Of a stretch of 64,000 nucleotides of DNA, positions 18,074-26,200 are shown piece by piece. How positions within the stretch are numbered: position 1 is the first letter of the stretch; each line of letters starts with the position of its first letter. The stretch comes from Phycisphaerae bacterium (GTDB lineage: Bacteria; Planctomycetota; Phycisphaerae; UBA1845; PWPN01), in NCBI GenBank assembly GCA_018003015.1, contig JAGNEZ010000008.1, forward strand, positions 1 to 64,000, read 5' to 3'. A program made the position numbers and the translations under genes. Below the pieces are notes generated by a model, which saw only the letters and a list, made by a program, of their open reading frames with translations, did not search any database and was not told where the DNA came from.

Positions 18074-19159
18074 CTATGCGGCCGGTGTCTTGGATTGGCA
18101 GGGCAGCCGGACGGAGAAAGTCGTTCCGCTCTCGGGGGTTGAGCAGAAGGTGACGCTTCCCCCCAAGTCACGGACGATGCCGTGGACCACCGCCAAACCG
18201 AGACCAGGATGGTCGGCGGAGCCCGTCGCATCGAGTCCCTTGGTCGTGAAGAACGGCTCGAAAACTCGCGTCAGCTGGTCCTCGGGGATGCCTTGGCCGG
18301 TGTCGCTGACGCGCAGGACGAACTCCCGCCCGTTCGCCGCCGGCTCCAGTCCCAGGGTCAGCACCCCCCCATTGGGCATCGCTTCCGAGGCATTCGCCGC
18401 CAGGCAGTCGAGTATTGTGGTCAGCTGTTTGGCGGGCAACTCGGCATTGACTGGCTGGAGGTGGGACCTGATTTCAACCTTGCGGACCGCGGCGACGGCT
18501 TTCACCGACTCGAGGAAACGGGTGACGATCGTGGTGACGTTTTCCGGCGGACTGTGGCTGTGGTCGCCTTCGGCAAACGCGAGCAGGCTGCGTGTTAACA
18601 CGCTTGCCCGGTTGAGGATGGGAACGATGGCCCGCAGCGTGCGTTGCAGGACCTGCGGATCGGTACTGTCTCGGGCGAAGTCCACCGAAGTGATCAGGCC
18701 GCAGAGCAGGTTGTTGAAGTGATGACTGATTGCCCCGGCCATTGTACCCAGGGCGGCCATCTTGCGGCTCTGGGCCATGCTGCGTTCAGCCTCGATCCGG
18801 CGGGTGACGTCACGAATGTGGATGGTCACGCCGGCATGGTTTCCCTTCGTGTTGATGATCGGCGACACGGTGATGGCCAGGTACACGGCGTGGCCGGCCG
18901 CATCCCGAAGAGGGAACTCGAACTCGGTAACCTCGCCGGACTGGAGTGTACGGCCGATCAGTCGTTCGGCCAGTTCCCGCCGCTCATGGGGCACGATCGA
19001 AGCGATCGGCTGGCCGTACATTGACTCCGCCGATCCACCGAAGATGCGTGTGGCCGCACGATTCCAGAAGCGAACGTGCAGGTTGGCGTCGGCCGCGATC
19101 ATGGCGACACCGGCGTGCAGGCAGGCATCTCTCAGGAACTCGTCGCTGACTGGCTCCAT
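18074..19159 (-). CDS. PAS-domain sensor histidine kinase
   Basis: 361-aa soluble histidine kinase without membrane segments. A PAS domain (about 10-125, with ADANLHVRFWNRAATRIFG) precedes a dimerisation/phosphoacceptor helix whose H-box reads GAISHHFNNLL. The ATP-binding domain follows, with N-box LAANASEAMPNGG, G1 box SDTGQGIPEDQL, F-box VFEPFFTTK and G2 box HPGLGLAVVHG. The H-box with HHFNN is typical of NtrB-like kinases. The start at 19159 has GAGGTGG nine bases upstream. It begins 31 bases after the lipoprotein gene on the same strand. No response regulator gene lies in the neighbourhood, so its partner must be encoded elsewhere. Confidence 0.88.
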   Translation of the reverse strand: MEPVSDEFLRDACLHAGVAMIAADANLHVRFWNRAATRIFGGSAESMYGQPIASIVPHERRELAERLIGRTLQSGEVTEFEFPLRDAAGHAVYLAITVSPIINTKGNHAGVTIHIRDVTRRIEAERSMAQSRKMAALGTMAGAISHHFNNLLCGLITSVDFARDSTDPQVLQRTLRAIVPILNRASVLTRSLLAFAEGDHSHSPPENVTTIVTRFLESVKAVAAVRKVEIRSHLQPVNAELPAKQLTTILDCLAANASEAMPNGGVLTLGLEPAANGREFVLRVSDTGQGIPEDQLTRVFEPFFTTKGLDATGSADHPGLGLAVVHGIVRDLGGSVTFCSTPESGTTFSVRLPCQSKTPAA

Positions 19160-19190
19160 TGTTTTCGGCCACCTCTTCCTGGGCCAGGCT

Positions 19191-20231
19191 CTACTTCGGC
19201 TTGGCAGGCTCCACGTCGCCGCCACCGTTCAACACCCTGGGCGTGATGACGTACAGGGCCTCGAAGCGCTGCCCGTCCACCTCCTCGCACAGCAGCAGCG
19301 AACCCGGGAGATATCCTCGCTGTGCGGCGGCTGATGGTCCGATAGCCAGGAAGTGTTCCGGCCTGATGGTCAGCCTGACGGACAATTCGCGGAAGGGCCG
19401 AGACGGCGGATCGATAGGCGGCGGTTGCGGCCAGCTCAGATCGAAGGCGGGGGACGTATCGACTCGCTGCATGCGGATCTCGGGCATCACGTCCACGATC
19501 ACCGTGTTCGCCTCAGCGCTCGAAAGGCCGTACTCCAAACGGAGCACGTTTGTGCTCCTGGGGAAACTCGCACCGGGCATGGTTCCATCCGCTCGATAGA
19601 GGAACATAGTCTGATCTCTAGGGGATTGCTCGAGATCGATGATGAGCGGCAGGCCGTTGAAGACCGCCTTGTGCCGATCCACCACTTCCACCCTCTCCGC
19701 GTCGAGGATTGCCTTGATCTGCGGCCAGTCCTCGGCTTTGCCCACGCCCACCCGAATCCCGTTCCGCTGCAGGAGCCGCTGCATCGGGATGGACACGACC
19801 TCCTCGTTGATTGGATTCCAGATCTTGCCGGATTGGCTGAAGGTGCCGATAGGAGCCCGGATGCGAAGGATGCGGAAGTCGATGCTCTGGAGTATCACCG
19901 GCCGGCGAGGTGCGTCCTCCGATGTCGCGGGGAGTTCAGCCGTCTCCAGCGGGGTGGGCACATCATCAGCCGGACGGCTGGCGACGGCCGGGCCTTGCTC
20001 TGCCTCCTCGGGAGCGGGCAGGACGCTCGAGAGTGGCTGGAACGGGGCTGGGGTCGGTCCCTTGGCGTCTTTGCAGCCCGAGGTCACGACGACAGCCAGG
20101 ACGGCCGCAGCGGCGCACCACCGTCGGCTCGCGTGCCCCCGAGTTCGAGGTCGACCCGATTGCGCAGTGGATCGAATGGCCTGCACGGGCCCACCGGGAT
20201 GTACGGAACGAAGAGTGTCTCGAAACAACAA
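19191..20231 (-). CDS. Putative lipoprotein of unknown function
   Basis: 346-aa protein I cannot assign to a family. A hydrophobic stretch CAAAAVLAVVVTSGC at about 39-53 ends in a good lipobox, so it is probably a lipoprotein. A Pro/Ala/Glu-rich linker (about 55-110) leads to a folded region with ILQSIDFRILRIRAP, an internal segment VGVGKAEDWPQIKAIL and a C-terminal beta-rich part with LYVITPRVL. That ending is mildly like secretin-related domains, but this is weak. The TTG at 20231 gives a long region before the hydrophobic stretch; a GTG at 20186 with GGTGG just upstream is a good alternative. It precedes the histidine kinase and could supply its signal, which is an inference from position only. 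Confidence 0.65.
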   Translation of the reverse strand: MLFRDTLRSVHPGGPVQAIRSTAQSGRPRTRGHASRRWCAAAAVLAVVVTSGCKDAKGPTPAPFQPLSSVLPAPEEAEQGPAVASRPADDVPTPLETAELPATSEDAPRRPVILQSIDFRILRIRAPIGTFSQSGKIWNPINEEVVSIPMQRLLQRNGIRVGVGKAEDWPQIKAILDAERVEVVDRHKAVFNGLPLIIDLEQSPRDQTMFLYRADGTMPGASFPRSTNVLRLEYGLSSAEANTVIVDVMPEIRMQRVDTSPAFDLSWPQPPPIDPPSRPFRELSVRLTIRPEHFLAIGPSAAAQRGYLPGSLLLCEEVDGQRFEALYVITPRVLNGGGDVEPAKPK

Positions 20232-20333
20232 GCCATGAGATTAAGCTTGTCAAGGGCTTATGTCAATGGAGCGAAGCCGCAGGCGTTCAATGACCAGCAT
20301 GACAGAAGGACAAGGCCGCGGGATCGATCCGGC

Positions 20334-21383
20334 TCAGTTGCACGAAACATCGTTGGGCAGGCACGGGTTGCTGGTGCCCTTCCAGTTGCGGACGGTCTCG
20401 CAGTGCCCGTCCAGGAAGGCGGCGTTGGTCCGTCCGTCGGTGAAGCGCGGGGACCTCGGGTCGGTGTCGGCCTTGGTTTCGCCCATGGTCAGGCCGAACT
20501 TCCTGGTGGTGGTGTGGAACGCCCAGCCGGGGATTGCCATGTCGCCGTTGGGCGAGATCGAACTACTGTTGCCCTGCACATAGGGCCACGTCCCGCCGGC
20601 CCGGATGCCGCCCGATCCCTGCATCTCGCCGTACCAAGCATCGGCGAACATCCACTCGGCGCTGGGCCGCGGTATCACCTCGATCTTCTTGGGCACCCTC
20701 TGTCCGGGTCTCAGACCGTTGTTGCGGTCAAACTCGCTTCGCCCGCTGCCGTCGGTCACGGACCACTGTTCCCAGGTGTAGCCATGGTAGATGACGCCAA
20801 AGTAGAACGGCGGCTTGGTTCCGTGGCGAGGGTACTGTCCGGCCGTATTCACGCCGCTCCCCGAATCCTCGGTGACTTTGGCGCTGTTGACGATGTAGTG
20901 GAACGGCCGGTAACCCGCATAGCCGCTCCAAGCGCCGGAGTCGATGATCTTCTTGATGTTGCGGGTCATGATGCCCTCGGCGGTTGGGCAGGTGGAGACC
21001 TTGTCGGTCAAGCTGCCCGTCCGCGAGGCCTCGGTGAAGTACTTGCGGATGTAATGGACCAAGTGAGCCCGCCGATAGTACCCACCCGCCGACGTAGGGT
21101 CATTGGCGTCCCTGCTCAAGTAGAAGGCGTCGTATGTTTCCCGGAAGAGCATTGGGTGCAGGGGACCGGGCAGGTACGACTTCTGGTCCGTCACGTACAT
21201 CATCGTGGCGGTCCCCACCTGCCTCAAATTGGATGTGCACTGCGCGGAGCGAGCACTTTCCCGGGCACGGGTGAGGGACGGCAGGAGCACTGCGATCAAC
21301 AGGGCAATGATCGCGACGACGACAAGCACTTCGATGAGTGTGAAACCCCGCCCGATGCTGTTCCCGCGATTCCGTCCCAACAT
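20334..21383 (-). CDS. Planctomycete-type pseudopilin (prepilin N-terminal motif)
   Basis: 349-aa protein with a type IV prepilin leader cut before the Phe of [17 protein letters not shown], followed by one long hydrophobic helix and [13 protein letters not shown]. The long C-terminal part contains Gly/Tyr/Trp-rich segments and ends with the planctomycetal signature around [14 protein letters not shown]. Proteins of this type occur in dozens of copies in planctomycete genomes; they are exported through type II secretion/pilus-like machinery, but their function is unknown. No other pilus or secretion gene is nearby. GGGAGG lies eleven bases before the ATG. The gene is divergent from the GH62 gene. 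Confidence 0.85.
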   Translation of the reverse strand: MLGRNRGNSIGRGFTLIEVLVVVAIIALLIAVLLPSLTRARESARSAQCTSNLRQVGTATMMYVTDQKSYLPGPLHPMLFRETYDAFYLSRDANDPTSAGGYYRRAHLVHYIRKYFTEASRTGSLTDKVSTCPTAEGIMTRNIKKIIDSGAWSGYAGYRPFHYIVNSAKVTEDSGSGVNTAGQYPRHGTKPPFYFGVIYHGYTWEQWSVTDGSGRSEFDRNNGLRPGQRVPKKIEVIPRPSAEWMFADAWYGEMQGSGGIRAGGTWPYVQGNSSSISPNGDMAIPGWAFHTTTRKFGLTMGETKADTDPRSPRFTDGRTNAAFLDGHCETVRNWKGTSNPCLPNDVSCN

Positions 21384-21633
21384 GACTCTGCAAACCTCCC
21401 TGCCCCGTCAAACCGGCCACTCCGACGGGTCGACAGCGCCCCGCCGCAGTACAATCGCCGTGGCGTCAGCCCGGGTGTCGCAGGACATCGCACGGCATGA
21501 GGCCATTATAGCATACTGCCGTCTTCAGGGAATACACCTGCTGAACCGACCGGGATGGGTTCTCTTGCCACCCGCCATTCAGTCACTACACTCATTCCGC
21601 GGCGAGGCAAGGAGGCAGAAACATGGAGGTCTC

Positions 21634-22683
21634 ATGTCGACCACACCCCCTTCCCTTTTGATGGGTCTGCTCCTGGCCACTTCTGCGGCGGCTTGGGCGG
21701 CGTCTCCCGAATCCGGTCCCGCGGCCAGCGTGGCGGGTGCCGACCTGCTCGCAGGCGAGTTCCGATGGACCACCGGTCCGCCCTTGGTGCGCCCTGCCGA
21801 CCGTCCGGAAGACCCCTGCCAGGCGATCAAGGATCCCACCATTGTCCGATACCAGAACCGCTGGCACGTGTTCTGCACGATCCGCAGCGAGAAGCGTACC
21901 CACCAGATCGAGTACCTGGCGTTCGCCGACTTCAAGGACGCAGACAAGGCATCACGGCATGTCCTGCAGGTCAGTGACGGGTACTTCTGTGCCCCTCAGG
22001 TATTCTACTTCACCCCGCAGCGGCGTTGGTATCTGATCTACCAGGCGGTCCTCGACGGCGAGAAGGGGATGGTGCCGGCCTGCTCGACTTCCGCCAATCT
22101 CACTGATCCAGCCTCCTGGAGCCGACCGATCGCGCTCATTGATCGAAAGCCCGACCACGTGAGCGCCTGGATCGACTTCTGGGTGATCTGCGACCGTCAG
22201 CGGGCCCATTTGTTCTTCACCTCACTTGACGGGCGGATGTGGCGAAGTGAGACGGGACTGGCCGACTTTCCGCGCGGATGGAGCCGTCCCGAGGTCGTTC
22301 TCCAGGATGACATCTTCGAGGCCGGCCACACCTACACCCTCAAGGGGATGGACCGCTATCTCACCGTCGTGGAAGCCCAGGCTGACGGCCGGCGATACTA
22401 CAAGGCCTACCTGGCCGACACCCTGGGCGGGAAATGGAGACCACTAGCCGCCACCCGCGAGCGCCCTTTTGCCTCCCCGGTCAACGTGAGGGAGATCGCG
22501 GGGCACTGGACTGATTCCTTCAGCCACGGCGAGTTGATACGCACTGGCCACGATGAGCATCTCGAGGTGGACCCGGCTCGGCTCAGATTCCTGTTTCAGG
22601 GCGTTCTTGACGAGCACAAGGCGGGCAAGCCCTATGGCCGGATTCCCTGGCAGCTCGGACTGCTGGAGTGGGTCGCACGATGA
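21634..22683 (+). CDS. GH62 alpha-L-arabinofuranosidase
   Basis: 349-aa exported enzyme of glycoside hydrolase family 62, which removes arabinofuranose side chains from arabinoxylan. A signal peptide (about 1-23) ends at AAAWAA. The five-bladed propeller shows the family segments KDPTIVRYQNRWHVF, IEYLAFADF, APQVFYFTPQRRWYL and AWIDFWVICD. Likely catalytic residues are Asp67 (KDPT), Asp181 (WIDFW) and the acid Glu229 (DIFEAGHTY). I start at 21634 because GGAGG lies just upstream and the signal peptide follows at once; the frame is open further upstream but crosses the divergent promoter. Together with the GH10 xylanase and the esterase at 36871 it points to arabinoxylan use. Confidence 0.9.
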   Translation: MSTTPPSLLMGLLLATSAAAWAASPESGPAASVAGADLLAGEFRWTTGPPLVRPADRPEDPCQAIKDPTIVRYQNRWHVFCTIRSEKRTHQIEYLAFADFKDADKASRHVLQVSDGYFCAPQVFYFTPQRRWYLIYQAVLDGEKGMVPACSTSANLTDPASWSRPIALIDRKPDHVSAWIDFWVICDRQRAHLFFTSLDGRMWRSETGLADFPRGWSRPEVVLQDDIFEAGHTYTLKGMDRYLTVVEAQADGRRYYKAYLADTLGGKWRPLAATRERPFASPVNVREIAGHWTDSFSHGELIRTGHDEHLEVDPARLRFLFQGVLDEHKAGKPYGRIPWQLGLLEWVAR

Positions 22684-23233
22684 TCATCACCGTTCAGTCG
22701 ACTCGCTTGAGGGCCGCCCGCTGACCGCTTCTGCCGCTCTTCATCCACGGGGGTCTTCGCACCCCCGCACGTCTTCGTGGCTCGTTCCCAGAGGTATTCG
22801 GGCGGCATCCGAGGTGATTCCTGACCGCATGTCGCTCAGGCGAAGCCTCTCCAACGCGGAGAATGGCGGGTGAGGGGCCGCTGTCTGGTCGGCGGCCGGC
22901 GGGAACTATTCAGCCACAGTACAAGTCTTGGACTGGGCGCAGATTCTGAACAACGCCTCCTTGCCCATTCAGCCAAGCCGTATGGCCTCCAAGCCGATGC
23001 CATCCACGAGACGACCAGGCACCGGCATCCTGTTGACTGATAACTGTGATGATCGCGCGCAGGCTGCCTGCTTTCGCCGATTCATCGTCCCCAGTGATGG
23101 CTCTCGACTTGCGCTTCTCGAGACCTTTATTCTTGCCGCAAATGCGGATGCCAGGTATGATGAGATCACACGAATCGTCGCGGTTTCACCTACAGACTAT
23201 CGTGGATGATGGCACATTCACGGGAGATACAAA
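22684..23233. other. Gene-free stretch with terminator-like hairpins
   Basis: This interval separates the GH62 gene from the giant CotH gene, both on the plus strand. It contains two adjacent hairpins (see 22748-22767 and CACG-TCTT-CGTG just after) and then about 400 bases without clear motif. The short open frames here have no ribosome binding site. The promoter of the CotH gene must lie in the last 150 bases; no strong hexamers are visible. Confidence 0.4.
22748..22767 (+). terminator. Terminator-like hairpin after the GH62 gene
   Basis: CGGGGGT pairs with ACCCCCG around a six-base loop, starting 65 bases after the GH62 stop codon. A second small hairpin with a TCTT loop follows directly. 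No T-run is present, so termination may need Rho or these may only protect the mRNA end. Confidence 0.4.
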
Positions 23234-26200
23234 ATGTACGTTTCATGGCCGCGGGCGTTTTCATGCGGAGAGTCTTCGCGCCTCCTACTGACGCTCGTCA
23301 TCATCGGCAGTCTGCCGGCGGCATGGATCGGTGATCCGGCTTTTGTCCGCGCTCAGAGTGTCATCTGCCAAGCCTGCGATCTGGATGGGGACGACGACAT
23401 TGACCAATCGGACTTCGCGAAGTTCCAGCTCTGCTATAGTGGATCCGGTATTCCCCAGGCAGACCCGAGCTGCGCTTTCGCCCGGTTCGACTCCGACTCG
23501 GACGTAGACCAGGACGACCTGACCCTGCTTGCCGCCTGTGTTTCTGGCCCGATGGTTCCGATCCCGCCCGGACGGCTGTACATCACCGAATTCATGGCCT
23601 CGAACTCCGCCACGATCGTGGATCCCGATGAGCCAACCGAGTATCCGGACTGGATCGAGCTGTACAACGACACTCCGGCGCTCCTCGAGCTGGGCGGAAT
23701 GTACCTCACCAACGACCTCGATCAGAAGACCCTGTGGCGCATCCCTGACGGCGTGCGGATCGAGGGCGGCAGCTACCTGCTGTTCTGGGCGGACAACGAA
23801 GCAGAGCAAGGACCGCGTCACACCAGCTTCAAGCTGCCGAAAGAGGGTGGTGACGTCGGCCTGATCGCGCCCGACGGTACGGCGGTCATCGACAGCCTGA
23901 GCTACGGCACCCAGAGTACCGACATCTCGCTGGGTCGCGTGCCTGATATCAGCAGCATCTGGGAGTCCGTGCAACAACCCACGCCTGGCCAGCCGAACAT
24001 CCACAAGCTCGATGAAGCCAAGGTTCTGATCACCGAGATCATGTACCGCCCCTACGCCGCCGAGTTCGCCCCTGAGCCGACCGGTGAGGAGTTCATTGAG
24101 TTGTACAACGCGGGTGATGCTCCGGTGGACATCAGCAGCTGGAGGTTGTCGGAAGGTGTCAGCTTCAAGTTCCCGGCCGGCACAGTGCTCGGGAGGCACG
24201 AGTACCTGACCGTGGCGGCCGATCTCGCGGCGTTTCAAGCCAAGTACCCGACCGTGACCCACGTTGTGGGAGGATGGACCAAGCGGCTGAGCAACGACTC
24301 CGAGACCGTGTCCCTCGTAGATGGAGGCGGCCGCGGCATCGATCAGGTCCAGTATGCCGACGAGGGCGACTGGGCGGTCCGCCAGCGCGGCCCGCTGGAC
24401 CATGGGCATTATGGCTGGGAGTGGTACACGGCGTCGGACGGGCTGGGCTCCTCGATGGAACTGACCAACGCGGCCCTGCCCAGCAAGTACGGCCACAATT
24501 GGGCGGCCAGCACGGTTGCAGGGGGTACGCCCGGGGCGCCTAACTCCACGGCGTCCATCGACATCGCCCCGATCATCGGCGACGTCAAGCAGACGCCGAT
24601 CATCCCCCACTCGGACGAAACCGTACTCGTGACCGCCCAGATCATCGACGAGTCCACGACGGGCCTGAGCGTGAAGGTCCGCTATCGGCGCGACGGCACA
24701 GACACGTTCACCGCTCTGGACTTGCTCGACGACGGAAACCACGGCGACGGCACCGCGGGCGACGGCGTGTACGGCGGGACGTTGCCCGCCCAGCCCAACG
24801 GCACGATCGTCGAGTACTACTTCGAGGCCACGGACGCCGCCGGCCACGTGCGGCATCAGCCGGCGTTCGCCCTGCCCACGAACACACCGCTGGCCAACCG
24901 ACTCTATCTGGTGGACGACGCGTTTGACCCGACGTGGCAGGTCGGCAGACAGCCCACCTACTACATCATCATGACCGCCGCCGAGAGAGCCGAGCTGGCC
25001 GACATCGGCGACTCGAGCACCGACGGCATCAGCGAGCAAGAAAGCAACGCCCAGATGAACGGCACGTTCGTCAGTGTCGACGAGGAAGGCGTGAAATCGC
25101 GCTTCAACGTCGGCATCCGCAACCGCGGCAAGGGCACGCGCACCGGTCCCCCCAACAACTACCGCATCAACTTCGTCACCGAGCATCTCTGGAACGACAT
25201 GGCTCAGCTGGTTCTCAACTGCCGGTACCCGTGGCTGCAATTGATGGGCAACCAGGTCTTCCAGGCCGCCGATTTGCCCAACGCCGACACCAAGTTGGTC
25301 CAGGTGCGCGTGAACGGCCAGAACCTGGCCCAATCCGGACGCCTCATGTACGGCTCCTACATGTTCCTTGAACCCTATTCGGGCGAATGGGCGGAGAATC
25401 ACTTCCCCGACGACGACAACGGCAACGTCTACCGCTGCATCGGTTTCGTCGGCTCGCCCCAGCGGTTCGCCACGCTCACTTACCTTGGACCGGACCCGGC
25501 GTCCTACCGGCTCAACTACAACAAGGACAGCCATAGCTCGCTCGAGGATTGGGCGGACCTGATCAATCTGGCCAACGTGCTGACCTATGCCCCGGACGCC
25601 ACCTACGAGCAGGACGTCGCCGGCGTCATCAACGTCGATCAGTGGTTGCGGTGGTTTGCAGTTCAAAGCCTCCTCGGCAACGCGGAAACGAACCTGGGCA
25701 ACGGCGTGGGTGACGACTACTCGATGTACAGTGGCGTCACGGACCCCCGATTTGTTGTCCTGTCTCACGATCTCGACACCGTGCTCGGGACCGGCAACGG
25801 CACTCCCGCGACGGTGGCCGATTCCATCTGGCTGGCCGCAAAGGTGCCCAACATGAAGAGGTTCCTGCAACACCCGGCGTTTTGCCATCGATACTATCGC
25901 CAGCTGCGCGAGCTGATGCAGACGGTCTTCGCTCCCACCCAGTTCAATGCCATGGTAGACAACCTGCTGGCCGGTACGCCCGCCACGGCCGAGGCGGCGG
26001 CCATGAAGCAGTTCGTCGCCAACCGGAACGTATACGTCATCTCGCAAATCCCTTCCGCGCTGACCATCCAGAGCGATCTGCCGACCCTGGCCGGCCACAG
26101 GTACAGTACCCAGGCGATCGCCGCGCTGTACGGGCAGGGCAATGCGTATGACACCCGCTCGGTGGTCGCCAACGGGCAGATCGCCCAATGGGATTGCGTC

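Noticed and set aside
23285-26188. Minus-strand frame of 967 codons opposite the second CotH gene
   Set aside because: Antisense shadow with Val/Gly/Arg/His-rich composition and no motif.
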